From Whalleya microplaca (lineage: Eukaryota; Ascomycota; Sordariomycetes; Xylariales; Xylariaceae): a DNA stretch of 64,000 nt. The notes beneath the pieces were generated by a model. It was not told the origin of the DNA. It saw nothing but the letters and a program-made list of their open reading frames with translations, and made no database searches. Where the stretch lies: positions 186,001 to 250,000 of the forward strand of contig MU385731.1 of the NCBI GenBank assembly GCA_022497155.1, written 5' to 3'. This document shows positions 49,341 to 63,700 of the stretch, in pieces; position 1 is the stretch's first letter, and every line of letters begins with the position of its first letter. Position numbers and translations under genes: made by a program.

Positions 49341-49413
49341 ACCTATTAAAAGACGCCTTTTTAATAAATAACTAGATATATAAAATACGCTAATTATGCC
49401 TACTAATAATAAG

Positions 49414-49502
49414 GGCTTAATGGCGTAACAGTTAGCGTATAAAACCGAGAGTATCCTTCCTCTGCCTGGGAGTTACTTAGGGTTCGATTCCCGGACGGAC
49501 TA
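49414..49502 (+). other. tRNA-like segment inside element 1, upstream of the 3' LTR
   Basis: An 89-nt stretch has a tRNA-like D arm (GCGTAACAGTTAGCGT) and a strong T-loop block, GGGTTCGATTCCCGG, whose T stem pairs perfectly if two RIP-type changes are reversed. The acceptor and anticodon stems do not pair well. It could be a captured, RIP-decayed tRNA (the D arm resembles Arg-type tRNAs), possibly with an intron or long variable arm, or a chance match. It is not a functional tRNA gene as it stands. Confidence 0.35.
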
Positions 49503-49559
49503 GTTCGTTATTTTTTTTAAGAATTTTCGGGACGCGAATTTTTCTGACGGGGGGGGTAA

Positions 49560-49763
49560 TGTTATAGCATAGGTCAAGCACGGGATTAAGGTATAGTTTG
49601 TACGCATTACGTAATTACAGCTTAACCCTATATTTGATATATATGGTAAATTTCTCGGCCGACCTTTTAGCTTAAATTCCTTCCTTTTTTCTCCATCTTA
49701 ATATTACACAAAATACACAGGAATTAGGTCGCCAAGCTACCTTAACCCTTGTAACACGTGACA
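49560..49763 (+). repeat. Element 1 3' LTR
   Basis: 204-bp direct repeat of 42503-42706 that retains more C and G at its end. It is preceded by the polypurine tract and followed by the CTATT duplication. Confidence 0.93.
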
Positions 49764-49768
49764 CTATT

Positions 49769-52700
49769 TAAATATAAAAAGACTGTATTTTACTATCCCT
49801 TAAATAGTCTTTTTTTATTAGCTAGCGATTAATTTAAATATTTTATTTTTTATGCCTTTTATTATTTTAAATTAAAACCTATAATAACGGTTTCGTTATA
49901 TTTTAATCGCTTTTTAATTAAAAGATAAAAAAGGAACTACAAATAAATTAAATAACTTACTCGCTTAAACCAGGATATAATCATAGCTTTTAACAGTAAA
50001 AAAAATCTTATAAAACGATAATATTCCATCCCTTTAAACAAAAAGAAAAAAACTACCTCCTTAAAAAATCTCCTTTTAATAAAAGAAATATATAACTTTA
50101 TTAACGAATTAATAAGACGAAAAAGCAAATAGCCAAAACTATATAAAGATTTACTATAAACTTAATCCTAAACCTTATTAATAAAAACTAAACAAAAACC
50201 TATACCTGGACTAAAAAAGTCCTTTCCCCTAACTAACCTACAGAAATAAAAAGAATCTAGTTCCGAAAAAAAAACCGGCCCTAGAAAAAAATAAGAAGAA
50301 TCTAGTTCCGAAAAAGAAAACGGCCCTAAAAAGTAACAAAAAAAACCGGATTTAAAACTAGAGAAACGAGTTATAAAATAATAACTAAAAGCCGAAATAA
50401 CTTAATAATAATATAAATAAAAACTTATAGCCTAATAGCTAATCGAATAAAAAATCGCAACTAAATAATAACCCGAACGGAAAATAGCTATTAAACAGTA
50501 AAAAAGATAATAATTAGTAGGAGCCTCCAGTCGATAACCTATAATAACTAGTACGTCCGCTACTCCTTTAACTTTTTCTTTTAATAAACCTGGGCAACCG
50601 AAAAAGCCAAATCCTCCGAAAAAGCCTAACCCGAAAGATCTAAAACTACTAGGAAAACCTAGAAATCCAGACTCTTTAGACTTAAGTAACTATAACTCCG
50701 ACAACTCCGATAAAAACGATATACTTACCTATAAGCCTAAAGCCCTAGCCAAATTTGAAAATAACCCCAAGTTATTAAAAGGTTTTTTTACTTAAGCTAA
50801 GATTTATTTAAATTTTTATAACGGATCTTTAAATAGCGAACAAAAAAAGATTTACGCTATAAAATAATTCCTAACTAATAAAACACTAGCCTAATATAAA
50901 CCTTAAGTTAAAAATATCCTTTTTAAAAAAGATAACGTTTCTTTAATTAGCAAGTAGCTTTTTAAGAAATATAATAACTTTAAAAAAAAACTAAAAGAAA
51001 TATTTAGGAATTTTAATAATACTTATAATATAAAAAAAATAATATATAATATAAAACAGAAAAAATTAGCAGTAGAATACGCTATAAAATTTAAATAATA
51101 TATCGCCGAAACTAGACTACCAGAAGCGTCGCTATTTTATTTATTTTATAAAAGATTAAAAAACCCCGTAAAAAATAAATTAAATAAGTAAAAACGGCCC
51201 GAAAAATTCGATAACTATATTAAAAAAACTATTTTAATAAACTAATAAATATATAAACGATATTTAGAAAAAAAACAAAAGAACTTTTTAACTTTAGACT
51301 TTAAAAAAACGTCTAATAAAAAAAAGAAATAATAAATTAATACAACTATTAGGAATATACAACCTAAAACGGATAAATCTTATATTAAATATTTTAATTA
51401 TAAAAAGAAAAGACATTATAAAAATAAATATTAGTCCTTACGGAAAAATCAAAATCGACCCCGAAAAAGTAGCATTCCCTAGCTATAAAAAAAAATACGA
51501 GCTACCTATTAGAAAACGGAGGAAGCCGACTATAATCTAAATAATAAATCTAAATATAATAACTCCGCTTTACAATATAAATATATAATTACGGCTGCCT
51601 TTAAAAAAGCTTATTCTAGTACGGGTAATTACGTTTATTATACCTAAAAAAAGTTTTACGCTTACTTTTTTTATTTACAAACGCTAAACATACGCGTAAC
51701 TAATAAACTCGGATATACTTATAACTAAAGGCATTAAAAATATCCTATATATCTTACCGAAACTAATATAGAAACTTCATAAAATACCCCTAACTATATA
51801 AATATATATTAGTCCTTTTATATCTAAAATGATTATAAAACTTATCGATTAAGTAAAATCGACTTTAATTATTAGCTCCGAAAAAAAACTTACCGATTAA
51901 GTAAAAACGATCTTAAAAATTAGCTAAAAAAAAGAAAAAAAAACTCTACTAATAATAAAAAAGACTTATATTAATATAACGTTACTTTTAAATAGCTGGA
52001 ATACCTAATAGCCTGTTATCTTTACTTAAGGTCGGAAAAAAATAAAAAAACTTAAGCTAAAGGTTATATATATTACGCTCTTATTATTTATAACTTTTAT
52101 AAACTTTTATAAATAAAAATAAAACCCGAATTAAATAAAAATAAACCTACGGGTATTTCTTTATAAAAAGCCCCTCTTAATTTCAGTAATTTTAATATAA
52201 ATTCCGCATTTATCGGCGCTATCTTTATTTGGAAAAAAAGAAAAAGCTCCTAAAACCTTATAATTAATTTACTAAAAGAATTATAAAACTTAAACCCCGA
52301 AAGTCGAGACTAGAAAATTCGCTAATAAAAAAATATCCGTTAAATAAAATGGATTCTTTTTAAATTTAAATATTTATATTAATACTTAAACGTAATAAAA
52401 AGAATTACTTTTAATATTTAAATAAATAAAAGTAAGCGTAACATTAAAAATAAAAATTATAATATTATAATATAAATCTTTTATTAATAACTAAAATATA
52501 TAAAACACCTTATTCTTAAAATCTAACACCAAATATTTTTAATTCCCGATAATAAAACTCCCATTTATAAAAATTAGGAGTTATTTAAAAATTATAACAT
52601 ACGCTTATATATTAATTTCGCGACTATTTATATCTTCCGTAATAATTATAAAAAAGGATTAAACTAGTAATAAAATTATATAAAAAACTAATACTAGCGC

Positions 52701-53266
52701 TATTTAGTTTAAAAAGCTCGTTAATAAAGATAAATAACTTATTTAAAAAATTACTAAAGCTCCCGATAATAAAGTAGGAAGCCTTACTAAAAAAAACCTT
52801 AATTAAAGCAAACATTTTTTTTATAAAGTTTAGCTAAAGCTAAAAGTAACGATTAAATATTTCGAACTAACTTTTTAAGCTTTAATCGATTTAAGGTCTT
52901 ATAAAAACTTCATTTCCCCCGCTATAATAAAAAAACACCAGATATTTTAAGTAACTAAAAAAAACCCTATATCCTAAAAATAGTAAATAAAAGCCGAACG
53001 ACTTATAATAAAAGACATATTACCTAAAAAACCATTCCTTTAATTATCTCTATTAAAAATAAAACAAAAAAACTTACATTTAATATAATAGATATTTATA
53101 AATATAACATTATTTTAGAAATACTATAGTTTTTTAAAAATAACCCCCGCATTAATTAAAAAAATAACATTATTAAATAAGATATAACACTTTTTAAATA
53201 AATATAATTTATTAAAAATACCTTAAAAGCACCGGAAAAATCGGAAGGTTTTTTAAGCTATATTTT
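49769..53266 (+). mobile_element. Element 3, left part: Ty3/gypsy gag-protease side, decayed
   Basis: Plus-strand gag relic. A Pro/Lys-rich linker (about 50590-50680) leads to the gag core (about 50740-51240), which ends in a decayed zinc knuckle near 51380-51430. The protease region and beginning of pol follow to the insertion point of element 2. Its own 5' LTR was not found between 49769 and 50500. The coding order continues at 60746, so elements 3 left and right are one copy split by element 2. Confidence 0.7.
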
Positions 53267-53456
53267 TATGAAAGGCTGTTACGCTAAAATACAATTTTGT
53301 AATGCCAAATGAGTATTTATTTTCTAACTAAAAAAAAAAGAAAATTAAAAAAGTATATTAATATAGCTCGAGAGTATTTATACTAACTTTCGAGAGCTGT
53401 GCTGCTATATCGGCTTATAATTGCCGATATTCCTTATTACGGCATAGCCTATTATA
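53267..53456 (-). repeat. Element 2 3' LTR
   Basis: 190-bp copy. The shared block ends GCCTATTATA. The reverse-strand polypurine tract lies immediately to its right, which fixes the minus orientation. Confidence 0.88.
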
Positions 53457-56400
53457 TTACTTCCCCCTTTACTTTTTGCGCGATTATATTACGTCCCCTA
53501 TACCCGAGCGTAAGGTATATATAAATTTTCGTTAATTATTAGCTTTTCTAGCTGCTGATAGTTTGTTTTATTATTAATTAAGGCCGGTTCGGGAGGTAAT
53601 ATAAGGGTGCTTTTATAAAAGAATTCTTTTGTTATAAAAGTTTTTAATTTTACGTTATTATTAGCTAATCGAATATAAGGTAGACGCGTATAAAATTAAA
53701 GCTTAATTTCCGTTTCTAATTAGTTTTTTATTTAGTAGTTAAATTTATTTTTAAATTAATAAATCGATTTCTATTTTTAATTAGCTTAAGCGCATAACTA
53801 ACGTAATATATAATTAGCTTTTATAATTAGCTATGCGATTAATTTTTTCCTAAAGTTATTTAAATATTCTAGGCCTTTTTTTCGAAATTCCTTTTTTCCT
53901 CCTTTCTTTTTTTAGGCTATCTATAGGTAAAAACTTATTTCCCTAACTGTTTATTTTATTTTTTTATTTTTTAATTTTCTAATTTTCTAAATTTTTAATT
54001 TTTTAATTTTTCTATTTTTTTATTATTTAGGTTACTAATATATTTTCCCGTAATATTTCTGTAGCACGCTTTTTCTTTTTTGCCGCTATTTTTGCCTGTT
54101 TTCGCTTTCGCTGCTGCCGCTATATTTTTGTCTCGTTTCTTTTCCGGCTTTACTACTTTAAGCCGCTTGTTTGCGCTATTTTTGCGGCTTTTTTTCTTTT
54201 TGTATATTATATTTTATGCCGCCTTTATATCGGCTGTATAGCTAGAAACCCTTCCGTTTTTTATGCCGACTAAATTTATAAGTTTTTTTTTTTTTTTTAG
54301 TTTTAAAATATTTTAAATATAATATTAATTATATTTAGTTATTTATAGTATACAATATATAAAATATACTAAAAATTATAACTATTTTATTATAAGTTAT
54401 CTCTCGTTTTTTTTGTTCGAGTATTATTTTTTAATCCTATTTTATAGTTATTTATAAATACCGAGATTCGCTTTTTCGTTATTGCCTTAATAAAAGTTTA
54501 TTAAGCTTACGATAGCTTAAACTTTAATAAGTTATTTATTTCTTCCGCTTTTTTATAATATTCCCGTTACTTACTTTTTTTATTTAGCTTTTATTATTGT
54601 TTAAAAATCGGCCGGAACGCGGGCATAACGCGTTATTAATATTATTATATATTTTAAGTATACTAAAGTAGGTATTACGGCTTTAGGCCGGGCCGGGATT
54701 TAGCAGTAATAAAAATAGTATATAAATTTTTATTTTATTTTTCTGTAATTTTTTTTAGCTTATATATTATATAAAAATAACTCGTAGCTATATTTAGGGA
54801 AGTCGCTCGCCCGCTTAAATATATCGTTAATAATATTAGTAATATTATAGCTGTTACGCGTTTTATAGTAAGTAATACCGGGCCCGCTGCTTATACGCGT
54901 ATTTTTGTTTCCGGTTCTTTTTTTCGGCCTGTTTTATCCGCTTTTACTATTATTATAAATCTTTTGTTTAGGCGCGGCTCGCGTAACTTTCGCTTGCGCG
55001 TTTCCTTTACCCCCGTTAATATTTCTTACTATAGTTATAGCTGCCTTTTTAAATTCCCTTCCGTAAAAGTAGAAAAAGAAGTAATAGATATAAATAAAAA
55101 GGAAGAGAATAATAAAAAAACAAGTTAAACTATTAGCTCCTAGCTAATATAGATGCGCCGTTTGGTTAGGTTTATTACGTTTTTCGGTCGGTTTTATAAT
55201 AGTTTTAGTTATCGGTTTATTAAAAAAAATTATATAAATAAGGGGGGTTATTTATTATTTACTTAGGAGTAGCGTTTGCGTTATTTATAATAATAGAAAA
55301 TTTATAATTTTTTATAATATTTTTTGTTTTATTTATATCTTTTTATCCCTATACTTTATTAATATTTTATTAGTTATATAATTGTTGCGTAAGCGTAATT
55401 TTCGCCTTTTTTTTTGCACTAATTCCTTTAAGCTTATCGTTCGTTTTTATATTACTATAATTTTCTTTAAAACGGTTTATTATTTCGGTATCCCTTAAGT
55501 TTTTAAACGGTTTTTATATTAAGGCTATATAGTTTACCCACTTTACTAACATTTATTTAGTTTTTTTTTGCCCCTTCTATTTAATAATTACTCGAATAAT
55601 TTCTTTTACTTGCCACTTTATTTCTTCCTTTCCCTTTTTATTAACTATAAGGGGAGATTATATATTTTTGTTCTTTTAAAAAGGCAGGGGATTATTTTTT
55701 ATGCGGTAGATAAGTTTAATATAGAACCGGTTATATATTTCTTTCGGTATATTTAGTTTTATAACTTAGGGGCTAATAATGCGCGTTATTTTATATTTAG
55801 CGTATAACTATATTAGTTTTTATAAGGGTTAAAGTATAAAAATGTTTTTAAGCGTTAATTATACCTTATTCCCTATTCGGAATTGCTTTATAAAAAATCG
55901 CCGTTTATTAACTGCGTCTTTTTATTATTATTACGCAATTGTTATTACGGCTTATATAAATTCTATCGCTTTTTTTAAGTATTAAATAAAAGCCTCCGCC
56001 CGTATATGTAATTCGGAAATAAGTCCCGGGATATATTTTATTACTGGAATAGGTTTTATATAATATCCGTAAAATATAAAAAAAAGATTTAGCTTTATTA
56101 TTATAATATCTCAGTTATTAATTATAAGTATCGCTTTTAGTAATAATAAGCTTTATTTAAATTAAACGTATAATATAAACGTTTAAAAATATATTAATAC
56201 TTTTTAGTTCGCTTATTTAGTAATTCCGTTAATGTTTAAGTAAAACGCAGTTAATAAATACTGCTTGATCTTTATTAATAAATAGAGCTATTTTTAAAAC
56301 CGCCCTACCTAATTAAATCTTTTATTACTAGTTATAGCATAAAAAAAACTGTAATATTTTTAATAATAGTTTACAAACTATTCGGTATATATTTCCGCCT

Positions 56401-59400
56401 TTATCGAAATTATAGCTTTTAATATAACCTGCTTTTTTAATCGATTAAAAATTACTATTATAAAAGTAAGGTTTTATTTAAAAACAATTAATAAGTCGGT
56501 TATAAAATTAATAAATAACTTATTATAAAATCGATCCGAAATAAGTAACGGTTTTAAAAACCCTTTTTTTTAGTTATATTATATTGTTTTTTTCTTATAA
56601 ATATCGCAATTTTTATAAAAGCGTCTTATAAATGCCGATATTTTAGGCTAATAAAACGTTCTTAAAAGTATTGCTAGTATATTTTCCCTTTCCAGGTACT
56701 TTATTAAATATAAGTTATAGGTATTTTATATTAAAGCGGTATAAAGCGGCTTTTAATTAAAAATCTAAATACGCGTACGGAAGTATAGTTAATTTTTATT
56801 ATCGATATTATATTCCGATAACGATACTTTTACGTTTAAGTCTTTAAAGAATGTTTAGTTTTTTTAAGCTACCGCTTTTATCGCTTATATATAGCTCGGG
56901 TCTTTTGTTATTTTTATATTTTATAATAATTATAAATTCTTATATTCGAAAATTTTTTTACTTTTTAAAATATTTTATTTATATAATTAGATATACCTTA
57001 TTTTAATAGTCCCTATTTATTTATATCTTTTAAATTATATATAAAGTAACTATTTTTTTTATAGTAGTTAAAATTTCCGTTTTTTATATTTTTTGTTTTA
57101 TATTTTTTATGGCAGGTTTTATTTGCGTTATAAAAGAACGTTAAGTCTAATATTTAAATGCTTAATGCGGAATTTCAATCGGAAATTAAAGCATATTAAT
57201 TTCTTTAATTAATATATTTATTGCTTAAAAAGTTTTTTAAAAGTTATAAAATATTTTAAATTTTTATGGTTAAATAGAATTATAAATATTAAAGTTATAT
57301 TTTGTAATTCCGTATTTTATATTCGTAAATAGCTTATAATTATTAGCAGCTTTTTGTCGTAAATTTTATAATTAACTTCTGCCGGGGTTAAATGTTTGGA
57401 ATAATAAATTACGGGTAATAAGATCTTTCGCTTATCGCGTTATAATAAGCATTTTCCGTAAGCCTATCCTAAATAGTTTATTTTAATTATTATCTCTCGT
57501 TCGGGGTTTTATTATATTAAAGCCGGTTTTTTTAAAAACGTTTGTTTAAAGTTTTCGAACGTTAAATCTTCCGAAAGCCCTTATTAAAATAGTACCCCCT
57601 TTTTTATAAATGCCGATAAAAGGGTAATAAAATTTATATAATTTTTAATAAAATTCCGGTAAAAGTTTGCAAATTTTAAAAAATTATAGACTTTTTTAAG
57701 CGTTTTAAAAAGCTTTTATTTTTTAATTGCTTATATTTTAGCCGGATTTATATAAACCCCCTTTTCTATTTCGATAATAAATCTTAAGTATTTTATAATA
57801 GTTACTACAAACTTATATTTATTTATATTTAAATTTAAGCCCGCTACTTTTAAATATTTTAATACTTTTTTTATTTTATCGATATAATTTTTTTTTATTT
57901 TAAAAAAATAAATTAATATATTATTTATATATATTAAATAAAAAATATTTAGGTATTTTTTTAACGTATTATTTACGTAACGCTAAAATATTACGGGAGT
58001 ACCTGTTAGGCCGAAAGAGATTACGAGTTATTTAAATAGCCTAAAGCGGGTATAAAAAGCCGTTTTTTATTTATTTCTCTCTTTAATTTTAATTTTATAA
58101 AAAGCTGATTTAATATTTACTTTAAAAAATTATTTTATTTCCGAAAAGGTTTTAAATGTTTTTTATATAAGTAAAAATAAGTACCGATTTTACTAAATAA
58201 TATTATTTAATATTTTATAATTATAATAAAAACGGAGTCCGTTATTTAATTTCCGGATAAAAAATATAAAAGCTTTTATAAATAAGCTATTTATATAAAT
58301 ATATCCTTTATTTAATAATTTAATTAGTATTTTTTATAACGCTAATAATTTTTCCCGGGATATATTATATAATAGCCCCTAAAAAATAAATAACTTTTTG
58401 CCCGCTTTATTACGGTTTAAATTAATCTTATAATCGGCTTTTATATAATACGGCAGAAAATCTTTGCTTTTTTTTTTCTCGAATAATTATTTTTAGCCCT
58501 TTAATTAAAAAAAGAAATTTTTTTAAACGTTAGTTTTTTTTTAAACACTAAAGCTTTATTAATATCTGTTAATATAACAATAAATATAGCCGTTTATTAA
58601 GCTATTACTTATTTTCCCAGCCTTTTTTACTTCCGAGCTTTTTTTATTTCTCTTGCGAAATATATCGTATTAATATAAAGCGCCTCCCGAATTTCGCAAA
58701 CTTTTATAGTTTTTAAAAAATGTCTTTTTTTTTATATTTTTAAGTTTCCGGTAATTTTTATATATAACATATATTTATACACTATATATATTATCCGGTT
58801 ATACTTTATTTAAAGCTTTTTTAATATTATAAAATAATTTAAATCTGATATAATATATATAAATATTCTTAACTTATATCTATTAAAATTAGTTTTTATA
58901 TAAGTTATTTCGTAAATTATACCCGAAACGCTTAATCCCTTTTTGCGAGTAGTTTTTTTTACCGTCTTTTCTCGGATAAATATACGTAATAATTTTAAAC
59001 ATTTTATTATATTTTTGCTAATAATAATATAATATTTATATTTTAAATTTATAAAAATTTTTATATATAGTTATTAATTTAAATATATATTAATTATAAA
59101 AAATTTTCTATTTATAAGCTATTCGGCTATATTAAATTTTTTTGCTATTATATTAAACTTTTAAACGCGATTTTATTTAAAAACTATTCGTTTTCCTATT
59201 TTTTTAATATTTTTTCGGCTCTATTTTTTTTAGATTTATAGCTTACTATTATATTAATTCTAATATAAATAAATAATTTTATAAAACGATAGGCATACTT
59301 TTTAAATAAATAGCCTTTTTTTTTATATCGCAAATATTTTCCGCACTTTATTCGAGCGTTTCGTTTTTTGTTTATTACTTATTTAACCCGCTAGCTTTTT

Positions 59401-60554
59401 ACTAACGCGGCTATGCCGGTTATTAATATATCGCCTTTATAATTAGTTTTAAAGCGACTAAAAGTAAGGGGTAATAAACCTAAAAAAAGTAATCTATTTA
59501 ATGTAGTCCTACCTTTTAAACTATTCCCGCTATAATAAAATAGCGATTCCTTAAGTTAAGCTATAATACCTATTATTTAGTAAACCTAATTTTAGTAAAT
59601 ATTCGGCAGCGCTATTAAAACTAGCGCGTTTTTAAATTTATTATTAATCGTTTTTTTAATAAGTATAAGCTTTATTTTATTATCCTATATATTACCTCCT
59701 ACTTTTACTAATAGTCGCTTGAAATTAATATAAAAAAATATAAAGGTTTAATTAACAGACTAACGGTATTTATATAATTCGCTCCCCGCTTTAATAGCTT
59801 TATTACAATTTTTATAAACGTTTAATAGATATTAAAAAAAAATACTAAATTATATATTCCATTAAATTCTTTTATAATATAATATAACTTTATTATACGT
59901 TATACGTTATTCTCGAGCCGCTTGTAAATATTATACCACTTATTTTAATCTTTTCCTATAAACTCCGTATTTTTTTAAAACTTATATTTTATTAATATCT
60001 CTTATACGAAATAACAGCTACGCTTGCCCCCAAACTTCTCGGGCTATAATAATAGCTTACGTTTAAGTACCGGGGCCGCAATAATTATTGGGGCGGGTAC
60101 TAAAAATATTTAAAGGTTTCCTAACTAAAAGTTTCTTAACTAAAGGTTTATATCTATTTAAGCTAACTATTTTTAGGGTTTTTAAAAATCCCGAAAGTTT
60201 TACGTAAGAATACCTTTTATTATATTTACGTTTTATATAGTTAATAAATCGAAATTTTTTTATAGCTATATTTTTAAAACTGTTTAACGTTATAATAATT
60301 TGTTTTGTTGTTTTTTTAGTCTTTATTCGTAAGCCGCTTGTTTTAATCGTTATTCCTCCAAATTATTCTTTAATACCGCTTCTAATACTATATATATTTA
60401 CTCGAGGCAGGTATAAATCTAGTAGACCTAAATATTTAATGTTTCTATATATCTTACTAACGGTATTTCCGGATTATTAAAAGGCTATTTTAAAACTTCT
60501 CTTAATATTTTAATCTATTTTAACGTAACTTAAAAGTTAGTAAGTTAGAAAATA

Positions 60555-60745
60555 TATAAAAGGCTATTACGTTAAAATGTAATTTTATAATGCCAAATAA
60601 ATATTTATTTTTTAACTAAAAAAGAAAAGAAAATTAAGAAGGTATATCGATATAGCTCGAAAGCATTTATACTAACTCTCGAAAGCTATATTACCATATC
60701 GGCTTATAATCGCCGATATTCCCTATTACGGTACAGCCTATTACA
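60555..60745 (-). repeat. Element 2 5' LTR
   Basis: 191-bp copy of 53267-53456 that retains the terminal CA at its right edge. Differences are mostly G/A and C/T transitions. Confidence 0.88.
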
Positions 60746-63700
60746 ATCTTAAAAAAATACTATAAATATAAAAGCTTATTTAAAAAAAAAACAAAAAATA
60801 AATTACCTAACTACAACTAATAAAACTATTATATACCTTTTAAAAAAAAGATATTATTTAAAACTACACCAGATCTACTATATAAATTTAAAAAAAGCCG
60901 ATGCTTTTTAAAGAAATATCTAAAAGAATTTAATATAAAAATATATTAAACCCTTAAAATTACTAATAGAATTTCTTATTATTATAGTCCTAAAAATAAA
61001 AAATAGCAAAATAAAACGAGATAAATAAAGAAAACCTATATATTAATAAATTTATAATTACCGAATTTTTAATAACGGTATAATTAAAAATAAATACCCC
61101 TTAACCTTTATAATAATAATAAAAAAAAACATTTATAATATTTAATAGTTTATAGCTATTAACCTCTTAAATAACTATTATTTAATATAAATAGCTAAAA
61201 GAAAAAAATAGAAAATAGCTTTCCGAATAATATATAGACATTACGAATATACCGTTATATCTTAGAAACTATATAACGCCCCAGCTAGCTTTTAAAATAT
61301 AATAATAACGATTTTCCGAAAATACCTTAACTAATTTATATTCGTTTATTTAAACGATATTTTTATTTATTTTAAAACCTTAAAAAAATATAAAAAATAT
61401 ATAGCTGTAATATTAAAAACCCTATAATAAAATAACCTATTTGTTAATATTTAGAAAAATATTTAGCATATATAATAATTAGACTTTTTAAGATTTATTA
61501 TCTTTTTAAAAAAAATATAAATCTAGGAATTTAAACTAGCCGCAGTTAAAAAATAGCTAATATTTAAAACAGCTATAATTATAAATATACGCAAATTCTT
61601 AAGATTTACTAACTACGTCTAACCATTAATAACTAGCTTTAAAAAAATCGCAATATCTTTTATAAACTTAACGAAAAAAAAATTTTAAAGAAAAAAATTC
61701 CTAATTTTACTAAAAGCGTAAAAAGCCTTCTAAAAACTAAAAAATATAATTACTTTAAACCCTATAATCTAATTCCCGAATCTAATTAAACTTAAATAAA
61801 TAAAAACAGACGCTTTTAATAACGTATTAAAAATAATACTTAAATAATAAAAAAATAACAAAAAATAATACCTAATAGTTTATTATTTAAAAATCTTATA
61901 AAAACTATTTTTACGATACCCTATTTATAATAAAAAATTAATAGCTATTACTTTTACACTTAAAAAATAAAAACCTTTTTTATTAAAATTAATAAAATTA
62001 TTTGATATTTATTCCGACTATAAAAATTTTACCCGATTTATAACCTTATAGAAACTCGATTGTAGATAGGAAATATAGCTTACGTTTCTCTCGAAATTTA
62101 ATTTTAAAATTTATTACATTAAAAAAAAAGAAAACATCTAAACTAATATCTTTAGTAAAAAAAATAATTATAATCTTAAGGTCTCTAAAAGAAATATTTA
62201 AATATTTACCCTGTAAAAAAATAAGAATATTTAAATAAAAAACCCCCCAGAAAAGTTAGAATAATATATTAATATAATACTTAAAAAATTTGATAAATAA
62301 TTATAAGCCAAATTTCTTTAAGCCTATAATAAATACGAAAAAAAACTTATAATTTAAATAATAATAGGATATTAACCTATCGTAAAAAAATATATATCCT
62401 AAAAACTTTATAAAAAAATTTATTTAATATTTTTATAAAAACGCCTTTTATAAATATTAAGAAATATTTAAAATCCTAAAACGACTATAAACTATTTACG
62501 ATTTCCCCCGATTACGTTAGATAATTAAAAAAACTATTAATAAATATATTATATATAATAAAACTAAAGCTAATAAATATAAACCTTATAGATTATTCTA
62601 GCCTATTAAAATCTTTGGTTAAGTTTAATATATTATAATATAGGATTTTATTATATTATTTCTTTTATTTACTAATCTAGTAATAGAAATATAATATAAC
62701 GGAATATAAGTAATTATAAACCGACTTATAAAATATAAATATTTTTTTTTTATAAAAAAACTTATACCGTAAAATAATTTATTTATGCCTTTATTAAAAA
62801 CTTTTTCGATAAATACGGATTACCGCAAAAGATTATTTCTGACTGTAATAAGTTATTTATTTTTAAATTCGGAACTAGTTTTTTTAAAAAAACAAAAATT
62901 AAGCTTAAGTTCTTTATAATTTATTATTCTTAATTAAATAAACAAACCGAAAGATTTAATTAGACATTAAAATAATATTTCCGTAATTATATAAATTATT
63001 AATAAAATAATTAAATTAAACTATTATTTTTAACCTAAATAGCTTATAATATTTTAGTTAATAAAAATATAATTATTTTTTTTATATCGTAATTTATAAA
63101 TAGAAAGCCGACATTTCCCGATTAAAAAGATTATTTATAAAAGCCCCGACTATTATAGTTATAACTTCCCGAATAAAAAAAATAGCCATAAAAATAAAAA
63201 CATTATACTCTATATTTTAAAGCCGACTTTAATTTATTTAATAATATATATTATATTATTATAATTTTAAAAAAATAAAAGGCTTTGTTTTTTTATAAAA
63301 AAATAAGGTTTACCTCTTAAGGCAATAATAAAATTCCGAATCGAATATGCCTTAAATTAAGACTAAAAAAGCTAGTAATAAATTAAACTTTAAAAAATTA
63401 AGTTTATATAAAATTATTAAAATCTTTTCCGAAACTAATTACTAACTCGACCTTTTTAAAATAAAGATTTATTTAGTTTTTTATATCTTTATATTAAAAT
63501 TAGCCCTTAAAAATATACCTATTTAATTTACCTAAGAATTTTTTAATTAAAAAACTTATTTTATTAAAACTATATTAAATTTTCGTAAAATTAAAAATCA
63601 AATATAATATCTCGTTAAATAGTAATACTACCTATATAAAAAAAACATTTAGGAACTTTTTAAAAACTTTAAAAATATAAAAAACTTAATTCGGCAATTT

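Larger units (their letters stand above)
42503..49763 (+). mobile_element. Element 1: Ty3/gypsy LTR retrotransposon, complete ends, inactivated
   Basis: 7261-bp element bounded by 204-bp direct LTRs (42503-42706 and 49560-49763) that start TG and end CA in the better-preserved copy. Flanks carry the 5-bp duplication CTATT (42498-42502 and 49764-49768). A polypurine tract (G-run then GTAA) directly precedes the 3' LTR. The interior reads gag, protease region, RT, RNase H, integrase in plus orientation. That order, with integrase after RNase H, defines Ty3/gypsy. All frames are broken by many stops, mostly at former Gln and Trp codons as RIP predicts, so it cannot move itself. Confidence 0.93.
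53267..60745 (-). mobile_element. Element 2: Ty3/gypsy LTR retrotransposon, minus orientation, nested
   Basis: 7479-bp copy bounded by direct repeats 53267-53456 and 60555-60745, with duplication ATTTT (53262-53266) against ATCTT (60746-60750), equal apart from one C-to-T change. On the minus strand the order is 5' LTR (60555-60745), gag, RT, RNase H, integrase, polypurine tract AAAGGGGGAAG (about 53461-53471), 3' LTR (53267-53456). The RT catalytic box lies near 57910-57950, where the minus strand reads YINNIL. All frames are RIP-broken. It interrupts element 3. Confidence 0.88.

Noticed and set aside
43893..55756. Short open frames (60-65 codons) in the AT-rich block
   Set aside because: Chance frames in low-complexity RIP-mutated DNA. 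The recognisable coding remains are in other, stop-filled frames.
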